From NCBI GenBank assembly GCA_002426575.1, contig DIRE01000024.1, positions 1,079 to 22,394 of the forward strand: DNA of 21,316 nucleotides. Reading direction: 5' to 3'. The notes under the pieces are model-generated. The model searched no databases and had not been told where the DNA came from. It saw only the letters and a list, made by a program, of their open reading frames with translations. The number at the start of each line of letters is the position of its first letter. Position 1 is the stretch's first letter. The DNA comes from Clostridiaceae bacterium UBA5444 (GTDB taxonomy: Bacteria; Bacillota; Clostridia; Clostridiales; Oxobacteraceae). The position numbers and the translations under genes were made by a program. Shown piece by piece: positions 14,380 through 21,316 of this stretch.

Positions 14380-14607
14380 TTATCTGTCCCATCCTGATGG
14401 AAGTATTCTGTCAAGAAATTCAATTATATCTTCTTTATTATCTACCTTTTTACCTATATAATAACCTCCAAAAACAAAAAGCGCAATTAGCAATGTTTTA
14501 AAGAAGCCTATGCAAAGTATCAGTATAGATAATACCAAACCTATTAATGCCCCATTAACCTTCCCTCGATTATTGCTATAATAATTCAAAAGATATTCCT
14601 TAAGCAT
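14380..14607 (-). CDS. DUF2273 small membrane protein
   Basis: A 75-residue protein with two hydrophobic segments, about 18-35 and 37-51, joined around IGFFKT, and a short charged C-terminus ending GWDR. This matches the DUF2273 family, found almost only beside asp23 and amaP in Firmicutes. Function is unknown; it probably belongs to the membrane complex that anchors Asp23. The ATG start has AGAGGTG seven bases upstream. It is 12 bases after amaP and 61 before nusB. Confidence 0.88.
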   Translation of the reverse strand: MLKEYLLNYYSNNRGKVNGALIGLVLSILILCIGFFKTLLIALFVFGGYYIGKKVDNKEDIIEFLDRILPSGWDR

Positions 14608-14619
14608 TGTACCACACCT

Positions 14620-15153
14620 CTATTCCACGCGGACAGTGGATAATGTTAGGTTATCTACATCTACTTTAACCTCTACTACACTTATTTCAGTTATAGACTC
14701 TATATAGTTTTTAATCTTTTCTTGAACTTCATTTACCATCTTAGGAATGTTTATATCTGGCAGTACGAGTAGCTTTGCCTTTATTATTACTCCACTTTCA
14801 CATATATTTACCCTTATTTGTACATCTCTTATTCCTGATATCTGTTTTGTTGCTTTAAGTGCAAGGGATTCAAATGTATCAACAGATATTTTCATATCAC
14901 CAAATTCCATTACTTTAATTATTCCTCTTTTTTGGTCATTATTATTCTTAACTCCTGAAACTAATAATTTAATACTGATTAAAAGCAAAACAATTCCAAA
15001 TAAACAATAATACCAGTTAGAATAAAGTTGACCGACTATGTAGTTTATATCTTGTATAGGTATTACTTTAAAAGGTATTACAATTATAAAAACAGATAAA
15101 AGTATCATAAGAATCATGTATATGGTCAAAAGAATCCTATCTAATATACTCAT
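14620..15153 (-). CDS. amaP: AmaP, alkaline-shock membrane anchor protein
   Basis: A 177-residue protein with two N-terminal membrane helices (about 8-28 and 47-66). A soluble domain of the Asp23/DUF322-related type follows (about 80-170) containing VQIRVNICESGVIIKAKLLV. In Staphylococcus aureus AmaP anchors Asp23 to the membrane. The start is ATG at 15153, with GAGGGG seven bases upstream; the frame is open to a TTG at 15183 but that has no ribosome-binding site and overlaps a hairpin. It lies between asp23 and the DUF2273 gene, which together form one module. Confidence 0.9.
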   Translation of the reverse strand: MSILDRILLTIYMILMILLSVFIIVIPFKVIPIQDINYIVGQLYSNWYYCLFGIVLLLISIKLLVSGVKNNNDQKRGIIKVMEFGDMKISVDTFESLALKATKQISGIRDVQIRVNICESGVIIKAKLLVLPDINIPKMVNEVQEKIKNYIESITEISVVEVKVDVDNLTLSTVRVE

Positions 15154-15183
15154 AATTACACCCCTCTTCGGTATTGAAATCAA

Positions 15184-15202
15184 CCCTCTGATTTTCAGAG
15201 GG
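15184..15202 (-). terminator. Hairpin just upstream of amaP
   Basis: CCCTCTGA and TCAGAGGG form a perfect 8-bp stem with a 3-nt loop. It is followed by TTGATTTC, not a clear U-run, so it resembles a processing or mRNA-stabilising hairpin as much as a terminator. It lies 30 bases upstream of the amaP start, past the end of asp23. Confidence 0.4.
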
Positions 15203-15236
15203 TCTTTGTGTGCAAGTACAACTTCAAGAGAGCCTA

Positions 15237-15268
15237 GGATTACTGTGTTTATACAGTAAACAGTAACC
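15237..15268 (-). other. Hairpin after asp23
   Basis: GGTTACTG pairs with CAGTAATCC (one bulge), and TTTA with TAAA inside, around a CTGTA loop. It begins about 20 bases past the asp23 stop and follows an AGGAGG that has no start codon at useful distance. Together with the hairpin at 15184-15202 it could set the ratio of asp23 to amaP message by differential decay or partial termination. Confidence 0.35.
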
Positions 15269-15288
15269 TTATGCCTCCTGATTTATTT

Positions 15289-15696
15289 TTATTTAACTTT
15301 TGATGTTTGTGCTGGTGGTTCTTCTTCTTTTATTTCCTTTTCAAGTTGTACTCCCTGTACATGAATATTAACTTCCACAACAGTTAAGCCTGTCATGGTT
15401 TCTATAGCATTCTTAACATTTTCCTGTATCTGCCATGATACATCAGGAATTCTTACACCATAATCAACAATTATAAATAAGTCAATAGCAGCTTCTTTTT
15501 CTCCAACAACAACTTTAACACCTTTTGCAAGGTTCTTCTTTCCAAGCATTTCAGCAAAGCCGCCAACGAGGCCTGCACTCATGCCAGCTACGCCTTTAAC
15601 TTCTGTTGCCGAAAGCCCAGCAATTATTCCTACTACTTCTTCAGATATTTTTATTACTCCCAAACCATTGTCCTCAGAATTAACTATTTCTCCCAT
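15289..15696 (-). CDS. asp23: Asp23/Gls24-family envelope stress protein
   Basis: A 135-residue DUF322 (Asp23) protein, a soluble protein held at the membrane in other Firmicutes and linked to cell-envelope stress. The domain spans about 12-118: ISEEVVGIIAGLSATEVKGV, then AGMSAGLVGG, VKVVVGEKEAAIDLFIIVDYG and VSWQIQENVKNAIETMTGL. A Lys/Glu-rich tail ends PPAQTSKVK. The ATG start has AGGGGG upstream. Two tandem sigma-A promoters lie directly upstream, so it is transcribed apart from the spoIIIA operon and probably in vegetative cells. It heads the amaP-DUF2273 group. Confidence 0.95.
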   Translation of the reverse strand: MGEIVNSEDNGLGVIKISEEVVGIIAGLSATEVKGVAGMSAGLVGGFAEMLGKKNLAKGVKVVVGEKEAAIDLFIIVDYGVRIPDVSWQIQENVKNAIETMTGLTVVEVNIHVQGVQLEKEIKEEEPPAQTSKVK

Positions 15697-15716
15697 AAAT
15701 TCACCCCCTGGTTTGT

Positions 15717-15745
15717 ATTATAGTATGTCTAAATAAGTTTAACAA
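15717..15745 (-). promoter_or_regulatory. Proximal sigma-A promoter of asp23
   Basis: On the minus strand TTGTTA (15740-15745), 17 bases, then TATAAT (15717-15722). It would start transcription only about 10-15 bases upstream of the asp23 ribosome-binding site region, giving a very short leader. Confidence 0.6.
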
Positions 15746-15788
15746 GTTTGCATCTTAAAAGCAAATACTTTAGTGTATCATAAAGTTT

Positions 15789-15817
15789 ATTATACCAAAA
15801 ATATATCAATTTTACAA
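15789..15817 (-). promoter_or_regulatory. Distal sigma-A promoter of asp23
   Basis: On the minus strand TTGTAA (15812-15817), 17 bases, then TATAAT (15789-15794). It begins just after the spoIIIAH stop. Two such matches 72 bases apart suggest tandem promoters, although AT-rich DNA raises the chance of one being accidental. Confidence 0.55.
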
Positions 15818-15821
15818 TTAC

Positions 15822-16355
15822 CTATTCCCTGTATTGTACAGTTATTTTTGAAGCTGCAACATTTGCCTCTCTGCATACTATATTCTTTATATAATCAACC
15901 TCATCAGCTTTAAGCTCTTTTGCCTTTACTGTAACATTTGCAGATGTATCGCTAAGTACTACTAGTGCATCTGCAAATCCACGCGATTTAATGATAGATT
16001 CTATTATCATCTCATTCTCAGATGAATCAACTAGTTTAAAATAATCATCTTCAGCTTTTTTCTTAGCATCTTGGCTCGTATTTTTGCTGTCTATTATCTC
16101 TGTTAAGTTCTGTCTGTTAACCGTCCTTTGATTCTCTTTGCTGATTCTTATATCAACAAAACAGCTGGCTGCACTATCAGCATCATTATTTGAGAAATCA
16201 TTGTCTTTATCGATTATTACTTCTCCTTGACCTTCTTTATCTTTATAGTTATCCACCTTTATAACTTTGCCATATCTATTACTAATATACCCTGCAGCTA
16301 CGATTAATACTACTAATGTTACTATAATTATGGTTTTCTTTTTAAGCACCATCAT
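15822..16355 (-). CDS. spoIIIAH: SpoIIIAH, mother-cell channel protein binding SpoIIQ
   Basis: The mother-cell half of the SpoIIQ-SpoIIIAH zipper that links mother cell and engulfing forespore. The 177-residue protein has one N-terminal membrane helix (about 9-22), an acidic linker and a C-terminal ring-building domain related to YscJ/FliF (about 75-177) with SSENEMIIESIIKSRGFADA and VVLSDTSANVTVKAKEL. The start is ATG at 16355, with AGGAGG eight bases upstream; the open frame extends to a TTG at 16379 without support. It is the last gene of the spoIIIA operon, 82 bases after spoIIIAG. The LytM partner SpoIIQ is not in the window. Confidence 0.95.
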   Translation of the reverse strand: MMVLKKKTIIIVTLVVLIVAAGYISNRYGKVIKVDNYKDKEGQGEVIIDKDNDFSNNDADSAASCFVDIRISKENQRTVNRQNLTEIIDSKNTSQDAKKKAEDDYFKLVDSSENEMIIESIIKSRGFADALVVLSDTSANVTVKAKELKADEVDYIKNIVCREANVAASKITVQYRE

Positions 16356-16413
16356 AATATTACCCTCCTTAATTTTCAATACCTAAAGAAATATATGATT
16401 TAAAAAAATGTTT

Positions 16414-16431
16414 TATAACGCAAAAGTTATA
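16414..16431 (-). other. Small hairpin with T-run between spoIIIAG and spoIIIAH
   Basis: TATAAC and GTTATA form a 6-bp stem around TTTTGC, followed on the minus strand by AAACATTTTTTT. It is weak for a terminator, but it is the only structure in the widest gap of the spoIIIA operon and might reduce spoIIIAH expression. Confidence 0.25.
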
Positions 16432-16437
16432 CCTCTA

Positions 16438-17034
16438 TTACTTTTTTTGCATTGGATATACATTTACACTACATTGCTCCAAATTAAACACGGTTTTTAC
16501 CGCCTCGTATAACTTGTACTTTATTTCGGAATCGGCTGCCCCTTCAGAAATCACTATAACTCCATTTATCTTTGGCTTAATCTCCTTTGTAATAAATGGC
16601 TTATTTATCCCACCATCAGTTGTATTTACTATATTTGTTGAATTATTACTCTCATTAGTTATCCTTTTACCGCCATCTCCATCATTTTCTTCAGTAACCC
16701 TTGTTGAATTATTGGTATTAAATGCGGGAAAGCTTTCACCTCCAGAGTCAAAGTTTATCATTACTAATACCTTTCCTGCCCCATCTATGTTGCTTAGTAT
16801 TTCTGTAAGTTCGTCTTTTACCTTATCTTCATAGCTTTTAGCCACTAAGTCTCTTTTATCTGCCTCGATAGTGTTTTGAGCATTATTAAAAGAGGGTTTC
16901 TTGTTTTGAGAATAAAAAAAGTTTGCAGTTATAACAACAATAAGTCCTATTATAAATATACTTATTAAATCATTTATATTTTTCTTCATTCCTCTTTTTA
17001 TAAAATAGTCTTTTAACTTTTCATAAAATTTCAT
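16438..17034 (-). CDS. spoIIIAG: SpoIIIAG, ring-forming channel protein
   Basis: Forms a large multimeric ring in the mother-cell membrane, in the intermembrane channel. The 198-residue protein has one membrane helix (about 22-42), then a ring-building motif domain split by a Ser/Asn/Gly-rich insertion (about 97-146) and resumed by IKPKINGVIVISEGAADSEI then KYKLYEAVKTVFNLEQCSVN. The insertion corresponds to the beta-barrel-forming insert of the family. The ATG start has GGGGGG seven bases upstream. It lies 50 bases after spoIIIAF. Confidence 0.95.
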   Translation of the reverse strand: MKFYEKLKDYFIKRGMKKNINDLISIFIIGLIVVITANFFYSQNKKPSFNNAQNTIEADKRDLVAKSYEDKVKDELTEILSNIDGAGKVLVMINFDSGGESFPAFNTNNSTRVTEENDGDGGKRITNESNNSTNIVNTTDGGINKPFITKEIKPKINGVIVISEGAADSEIKYKLYEAVKTVFNLEQCSVNVYPMQKK

Positions 17035-17084
17035 TTATATCCCCCCATCTATATTATAAAAATGCTATATAGTTTTTGTTTTTA

Positions 17085-17678
17085 CTACCCGTCAGTTATT
17101 ATTTCTATATTTTTAGCATCAACACCATATATATCAGATATTTTTTTTATTAATTTATTGTCTTTATTTAATATTTCTTTATTTTTTTTCTCCTCAATTG
17201 GTTTAAGGCTTATTTTATCTACCTTTTTAACTTTATTTTTATCCTTAGTTAAATGCAAGGTTATCTTCTCTACTTTTCCATAATCCTCTGATAATGCATC
17301 CTCTATAATCTCAACTTTAACTGAGGCCTCTTTATAGTCTGAGTATTTATAAACCTGCTTTTCAATATTTTCTTCAAGATTTGCTTTATATAAATTAGAT
17401 GTTGCCTCTAATTGTTTGCTGGCATAATCAGTATCAGCGCCCTGGTTTTTCAAGGAGTTTGCCTCAATTAAATTCTCATATTTAAGACTTAGTCCTGTTA
17501 TGTCAATATCCTTTCTCAAAAGTTTAAACAGGGGTGTAAGTATTACAGACATAATCAAAAAGCCTAATACCAGCCTTGTATACTTTTTCATATTTCCATT
17601 AGGCATCAATATATCCATGAATGTAGTGAATACAATTATTACCACAATCATATATACCCATTTATACATAAAATCCAA
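17085..17678 (-). CDS. spoIIIAF: SpoIIIAF, stage III sporulation membrane protein
   Basis: A 197-residue protein with two N-terminal membrane helices (about 7-24 and 35-54). A soluble domain follows (about 85-195) with the YSDYKEASVKVEI and GKVEKITLHL elements typical of this ring-building-motif family. It contributes to the mother-cell side of the SpoIIIA channel. The start appears to be TTG at 17678, with GGAGGG seven bases upstream; ATG at codon 4 is farther away. It lies 23 bases after spoIIIAE. Lys-rich tracts around 120-165 are notable but not unusual for a low-GC clostridium. Confidence 0.94.
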   Translation of the reverse strand: MDFMYKWVYMIVVIIVFTTFMDILMPNGNMKKYTRLVLGFLIMSVILTPLFKLLRKDIDITGLSLKYENLIEANSLKNQGADTDYASKQLEATSNLYKANLEENIEKQVYKYSDYKEASVKVEIIEDALSEDYGKVEKITLHLTKDKNKVKKVDKISLKPIEEKKNKEILNKDNKLIKKISDIYGVDAKNIEIITDG

Positions 17679-17701
17679 CTAAAATCCCTCCACAAAAATA
17701 T

Positions 17702-18865
17702 CTAAATAACATACCTGCCAGTTGAAGCAATTATAGATATCATAATAAAAAACATTACTGCAACGCAGAGCACAGATGCGAAAATAAGTGTCAGATAATT
17801 TCCTACACTATTTAAACAGTTGACTATCCTTTTATCAGATATTGGTTCTATAAGCGCTCCAGCTATTTTATATACTATTATTATTGATATAATTTTAAGC
17901 AATGGGAAAATGCACATTGATACAAGCACTAAAAGTCCAATAGTGCTTAATGCATTTTTAAGTATTAAACTATATCCTGCAATTGTTCCCACTGCATCTG
18001 ATAAGCACTTCCCAACTACTGGGATAAAGTTGTCCACTGCAAATTTTAATGTTTTAGCGGTCACCTGATCTATCACCTGACCTGTTGACCCTCTGATTGT
18101 GAATATCCCAAAGAATATTGTAAGCATAAACCCCATTATCCATACCGTCGCCTGCTTTAGTAAAGCCGTCATTCTGCTTATTTTAAATGTTTCAGAAAGA
18201 TTGTCCACTATTGTAAGTATGGATGTTAAAAAAATTAGCGGAAATATTAAGTTCTTTATTGTATTGCTTACAATCTGCGCAGAGATAATTATTATAGGGT
18301 CAAGTATTGATGCAGTTGTAACACCGCTTGAAGATGCAATGAGTGTCATAAGCGTCGGAAGCAGTGCCGTCATAAAGTCCACCATTTTAGTTATTGTTTC
18401 TTTCCCTATATCTATAGCAATGGAAAAACTTTTTACAACTATTATTATTAATACTAGATAGCATGCATAATATGCAAGGCTTGACACTGCATCATTGCTA
18501 AATGCTTTTTCTAGGTTTTGGAGCACGGCGCATATTACAGCTAAAACAACGAGCTTACTAAGCAGTTTTGTATTTAATAAAACATCATTTAATAGATACT
18601 TAACAATACCTATTAACATATCCTTAAAGCTAAATTTAACTTTACCTGTTTTGTATTCATTCAGCATTTGCTTTATATCTATTGCTGGCATATACCCTGA
18701 ATTCTCATTATTTAGATCATTTACAAACTTTTCTATTTCCTTTGTATCTATCATATTCATCTGATTGTTATATACTTGCTCACTTGTATTTACTTTGCTG
18801 TCTGCATAACAATGGGTTTGAAATAATAAAAGTAGTACAAAAATCAATAAGATTTTCTTTTTCAT
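17702..18865 (-). CDS. spoIIIAE: SpoIIIAE, polytopic membrane protein of the channel
   Basis: A 387-residue protein with a cleavable signal peptide (MKKKILLIFVLLLLFQTHCYA) that is followed by a hydrophilic segment to about residue 80. About seven hydrophobic segments then run to the end, between roughly 103 and 380. It is thought to form the transmembrane core of the SpoIIIA apparatus. The start is ATG at 18865, preceded by AGGTGG at six bases. The frame extends to an ATG at 18889, but that would put eight polar residues before the signal peptide and has no ribosome-binding site. It lies 64 bases after spoIIIAD. Confidence 0.95.
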   Translation of the reverse strand: MKKKILLIFVLLLLFQTHCYADSKVNTSEQVYNNQMNMIDTKEIEKFVNDLNNENSGYMPAIDIKQMLNEYKTGKVKFSFKDMLIGIVKYLLNDVLLNTKLLSKLVVLAVICAVLQNLEKAFSNDAVSSLAYYACYLVLIIIVVKSFSIAIDIGKETITKMVDFMTALLPTLMTLIASSSGVTTASILDPIIIISAQIVSNTIKNLIFPLIFLTSILTIVDNLSETFKISRMTALLKQATVWIMGFMLTIFFGIFTIRGSTGQVIDQVTAKTLKFAVDNFIPVVGKCLSDAVGTIAGYSLILKNALSTIGLLVLVSMCIFPLLKIISIIIVYKIAGALIEPISDKRIVNCLNSVGNYLTLIFASVLCVAVMFFIMISIIASTGRYVI

Positions 18866-18929
18866 ATGATTCCACCTAGTAACAAGCATTCATATTAAAA
18901 ATAGCTTGTCATCCTTTAAAATATTATTT

Positions 18930-19316
18930 TTATGGTATTATGCCTAGCATTATGTCAAGTACTGCCATTAATATTGGTACTGTAAGAACCATGATCATTA
19001 TTTTACCTGCAAACTCCACCTTTGCAGCTATTGCACTTTCACCAGCATCCCTGCAAACCTCTGCACCAAATGTGGTTATATAGGCTATTCCTATTATTTT
19101 AAGTACGGTTGTGAGGTAAACCGTATCTAAATTTACTTTCTTTGCAATCTCTTGCAGCAAAGTTACAACGGCAGAGATCTTAAATATCATTAATAAAAAA
19201 ATAGCTGCTCCAGTTACAATTCCTATCTGTATTGCTAATTCAGGTTTATCATTTCTAAGAAGCACAGAAAATATTGTTGCTACAAGGGCAAGTCCAACAA
19301 TTTGAAATATCTCCAT
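18930..19316 (-). CDS. spoIIIAD: SpoIIIAD, small membrane protein of the channel
   Basis: A 128-residue protein with about four hydrophobic segments, starting MEIFQIVGLALVATIFSVLL and including YLTTVLKIIGIAYITTFGAE followed by VCRDAGESAIAAKVEFAGK, the family signature. It is paralogous to SpoIIIAC and resembles small export-apparatus membrane proteins. The ATG start has AGGATG about ten bases upstream, somewhat far. It lies 18 bases after spoIIIAC. Confidence 0.95.
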   Translation of the reverse strand: MEIFQIVGLALVATIFSVLLRNDKPELAIQIGIVTGAAIFLLMIFKISAVVTLLQEIAKKVNLDTVYLTTVLKIIGIAYITTFGAEVCRDAGESAIAAKVEFAGKIMIMVLTVPILMAVLDIMLGIIP

Positions 19317-19334
19317 AGGATTATCACATCCTAA

Positions 19335-19538
19335 TTAATACAATTGAAAAAGGGTTTTTACTGTAGTAAAAAGTTTATCAATAAGTTGAATCACCATAAA
19401 TAGCACTATTACAAGCCCAGTAAGTGTTGTCATCATGGCTTGTTCTTCTCTTCCGGATCTTATAAGAACTTGGTTTAATACAGAAACTAAAATTCCAACT
19501 GCTGCTATCTTAAATATCATGTCAACATCCATTCTCAT
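19335..19538 (-). CDS. spoIIIAC: SpoIIIAC, small membrane protein of the channel
   Basis: A 67-residue protein with two hydrophobic helices (about 7-23 and 35-53), beginning MRMDVDMIFKIAAVGILVS. The start is ATG at 19538, nine bases after AGGAGG, and this start aligns residue for residue with the N-terminus of B. subtilis SpoIIIAC (MGVDVNIIF). The ATG at 19547 touches the ribosome-binding site and is unlikely. It lies between spoIIIAB and spoIIIAD, 21 and 18 bases away. Confidence 0.95.
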   Translation of the reverse strand: MRMDVDMIFKIAAVGILVSVLNQVLIRSGREEQAMMTTLTGLVIVLFMVIQLIDKLFTTVKTLFQLY

Positions 19539-19559
19539 ATATTTCATCCTCCTTATTCC

Positions 19560-20078
19560 TTATATAAGTAATATGGTTATAGCAACTCCAGCTAAAAAGC
19601 CTAGATTTTTATACATATTTTCATTTTTCTTTCGCATCTCTTCTGCTTTTATCTCTTGGGCATCAAGTTCCTTTATTATTAGGCTAAAACTTTTGATTTG
19701 GCCATCAACATCTGAGCTGCCAAGGGAGTGGCCAAAGGATCTTAGTATATCTATATCTTCATCTATTAAAGAGTACATACCTTTTGCATCATCTAAAGAT
19801 TTGCAGAAGGCATCCCCAACGCTTACGCAGTCCTTTTTGCCTAAATTTGCAGCTGCTTTATTAAATATTATATTTATTGGGTGTTTAGACTTTTTACAAA
19901 CTATTTTTAAAGCCTCAGGGAGAGGTGTATTTGAATAAGCAATTTCAGTTTCAAGCATTTGGAGCGAAATCTTTAAAAGTTTAATCTCTCTAACTCTCAT
20001 ACTATATCTCATGCCAATCATATATCCTAATGAAGAGCTAGATAATATAATCAATACAGAACCTATTAACTTAAACAT
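19560..20078 (-). CDS. spoIIIAB: SpoIIIAB
   Basis: A 172-residue protein with a membrane helix at each end (about 4-22 and 156-171) and a soluble helical middle. The segment LKISLQMLETEIAYSNTPLP (35-54) and EALKIV are family hallmarks. The middle part resembles GspF-type platform proteins of secretion systems, which fits a partner role for the SpoIIIAA ATPase. The ATG start follows AGGTGG at about seven bases. It lies 11 bases after spoIIIAA. Confidence 0.95.
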   Translation of the reverse strand: MFKLIGSVLIILSSSSLGYMIGMRYSMRVREIKLLKISLQMLETEIAYSNTPLPEALKIVCKKSKHPINIIFNKAAANLGKKDCVSVGDAFCKSLDDAKGMYSLIDEDIDILRSFGHSLGSSDVDGQIKSFSLIIKELDAQEIKAEEMRKKNENMYKNLGFLAGVAITILLI

Positions 20079-20089
20079 ACATACGCCAC

Positions 20090-21094
20090 CTACCTAAACG
20101 GGATATTAACGATATCTTCTAAAGTTAAGCCATCAATTATCTGTTCTATGGTCCCAGGTCCATATCTATTGCTTAGTACGATTATTCTTTCAAAGACACC
20201 ATCTTTTAATACTTCATTTATAAAAGGCCTTTTTAAAACATCCTCTAGCCCATCACCATGTATTGTGGTTACAATATTTACGCCTGCATTAGCAGCCTCA
20301 TAAATTGCCTCGCAGTCTAACCTATTTCCTACTTCATCTGTAGCCACAACCTTAGGGGACATTGATCTAATTAGCATAATAATACCTGATGATTTTAAGC
20401 ATCCATCAAGCACATCTGTTCTAATTCCCACATCGTTTTGGGCTTCACCTTGATATGAACCCGCAATCTCTGATCTTTCATCAACTAGTCCAACTTTTAA
20501 GCCCTTAGGAATATATTTACCTTGTCCATTGCTTATCTGCCTTACTATGTCCCTCAATATAGTGGTTTTGCCGCATTGAGGAGGGGATATTATTATGGTG
20601 TTGTATATGCTTGTTTTACTCTTTACAATATATTTAACAACATTATCGGCAGACCCTAATACCTCCCTTGCAATCCTTATATTGAATCCTGAAATATTTT
20701 TTAATGTCTTAAGCTTTCCACCCTCTATAACACCTTTACCTACAATTCCCACCCTATGGCCACCCCTTAATGTAATATACCCATTCCTTAATTCCTCTTC
20801 TATTGCATAAATTGAGTAGTTACTCAGCCTATGTAGGGTGCCATCACAATCCCCTTTTGTTACTATATATGCATCTTTAATGTTGGCTACCATATCTCCA
20901 TTAGGGGATACCATTTCATCCTGACAGCCTCTGCATATCATTAATGGTTTATTTATTCTTATTCTTATCTCTTCTAATTGGGATATATGCTGCTTAGGAA
21001 TTTTAAGTATTATATCTTTTATATTTGGAGCAATACATTCTAGTATTTCTTCTTGTATTACCTTATCAATATTCAGTTTTTGTTGAGAATACAT
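20090..21094 (-). CDS. spoIIIAA: SpoIIIAA, secretion-type ATPase
   Basis: The cytoplasmic ATPase proposed to power the SpoIIIA channel, related to type II/IV secretion ATPases. The 334-residue protein has an N-terminal domain (to about 150) including RLSNYSIYAIEEELRNGYIT and LRGGHRVGIVGKG. A P-loop SPPQCGKTT (170-178) is followed by RDIVR, VGLVDERSEIAG (201-212), Walker B VVATDEVG (249-256) and NIVTTIHG (273-280). The first glycine of the P-loop is replaced by serine; GKTT is intact. The ATG start has GGGGG ten bases upstream. It is the first gene of the operon, with a candidate sigma-E promoter about 80 bases upstream. Confidence 0.97.
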   Translation of the reverse strand: MYSQQKLNIDKVIQEEILECIAPNIKDIILKIPKQHISQLEEIRIRINKPLMICRGCQDEMVSPNGDMVANIKDAYIVTKGDCDGTLHRLSNYSIYAIEEELRNGYITLRGGHRVGIVGKGVIEGGKLKTLKNISGFNIRIAREVLGSADNVVKYIVKSKTSIYNTIIISPPQCGKTTILRDIVRQISNGQGKYIPKGLKVGLVDERSEIAGSYQGEAQNDVGIRTDVLDGCLKSSGIIMLIRSMSPKVVATDEVGNRLDCEAIYEAANAGVNIVTTIHGDGLEDVLKRPFINEVLKDGVFERIIVLSNRYGPGTIEQIIDGLTLEDIVNIPFR

Positions 21095-21169
21095 GATAAC
21101 ATGTCCCCCTTCCTATGCTTATACTGGATCAGAAAAAATAATTGCCTTATTGTTTCTAATCTATAATAA

Positions 21170-21198
21170 ATACTATTTTTATTACACTAATAATATGC
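21170..21198 (-). promoter_or_regulatory. Possible sigma-E promoter of the spoIIIA operon
   Basis: On the minus strand GCATATT (21192-21198) matches the sigma-E -35 pattern KMATATT exactly. After 14 bases AATAGTAT (21170-21177) agrees with CATACAHT at five of eight positions. Sigma-E transcribes spoIIIA in Bacillus and Clostridioides, so the location is right; the -10 is weak. Confidence 0.45.
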
Positions 21199-21209
21199 TT
21201 ACAGATTTT

Positions 21210-21314
21210 CTACTTTAAAGCGCTTTTTCTGCTTTTAAATTTGCTGCGTTTTAAGTAACTGCTGGCTTTTAAACCGGATATGGTGATTTGATTGACTTCC
21301 GCTGCTCCAAAATG
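21210..21314 (-). CDS. C-terminal end of an unrecognised protein
   Basis: A minus-strand frame is open from the right edge for 34 codons and ends with TAG at 21210. It reads GAAEVNQITISGLKASSYLK after HF, then a Lys/Ser/Arg-rich tail (RSKFKSRKSALK). I do not recognise it. A second frame is also open here for 26 codons, so coding is not proven. The DNA contains degenerate TTAAAAGC-type repeats. The segment between this stop and spoIIIAA (115 bases) holds only the candidate promoter. Confidence 0.3.
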   Translation of the reverse strand, partial: HFGAAEVNQITISGLKASSYLKRSKFKSRKSALK

Positions 21315-21316
21315 CC

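Noticed and set aside
1..21316. CRISPR arrays, insertion sequences, prophage genes, tRNA or rRNA genes.
   Set aside because: No regularly spaced repeats, transposases, cloverleaf-forming sequences or rRNA-like stretches were seen. The only hint of a mobile element is the 29-codon recombinase remnant.

Overview
This window looks like chromosome from a low-GC, endospore-forming Firmicute of the class Clostridia. Nearly every real gene lies on the minus strand, so transcription runs from high to low coordinates. The gene order spoIIIA operon, asp23/amaP, nusB, folD, xseAB, ispA, dxs, tlyA, nadK, argR, recN, spoIVB, spo0A is a typical clostridial housekeeping and sporulation block. The master sporulation regulator, the complete eight-gene spoIIIA operon and the SpoIVB signalling protease establish that the organism sporulates. 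The species cannot be named from the sequence.

Layout in transcription order. (1) 21316-15822: the tail of an unrecognised reading frame, a possible sigma-E promoter, then spoIIIAA-AB-AC-AD-AE-AF-AG-AH, which encodes the mother-cell part of the feeding-tube channel. (2) 15817-14380: asp23, amaP and a DUF2273 gene, an envelope-stress module with two tandem sigma-A promoters. (3) 14318-10142: nusB, folD, xseA, xseB, ispA and a divergent-PAP2 gene, tightly packed, with a probable attenuator hairpin ahead of folD. (4) 10032-8664: the centrepiece, an approximately 610-nt structured noncoding RNA with its own promoter, closing helix and 3' hairpin, followed by a small membrane protein. Size, position and neighbours identify it as OLE RNA (ornate, large, extremophilic) with its partner OapA. 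(5) 8543-3021: dxs, a broken tlyA, nadK, argR and recN, closed by a strong terminator. (6) 2809-1455: spoIVB and its terminator. (7) 1356-334: spo0A behind a sigma-H-like promoter overlapped by a perfect 0A box, then a hairpin. (8) 321-1: a 29-codon remnant of a tyrosine recombinase and the start of a short-chain dehydrogenase gene with a strong promoter and an 18-bp palindrome.

How the parts fit together: Spo0A starts sporulation. The SpoIIIA proteins build the mother-cell half of the channel to the forespore. SpoIVB, secreted from the forespore, triggers sigma-K processing. ispA and dxs supply isoprenoids, and the PAP2-like protein may act on lipid phosphates. OLE RNA sits inside this isoprenoid, DNA-repair and folate neighbourhood, as in previously described OLE loci. 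OLE is a described RNA class; what is specific to this copy is its promoter, an almost loopless 15-bp helix, the 3' hairpin and the decayed tlyA two genes downstream. Several genes use GTG or TTG starts, and several starts were chosen from the position of the ribosome-binding site.
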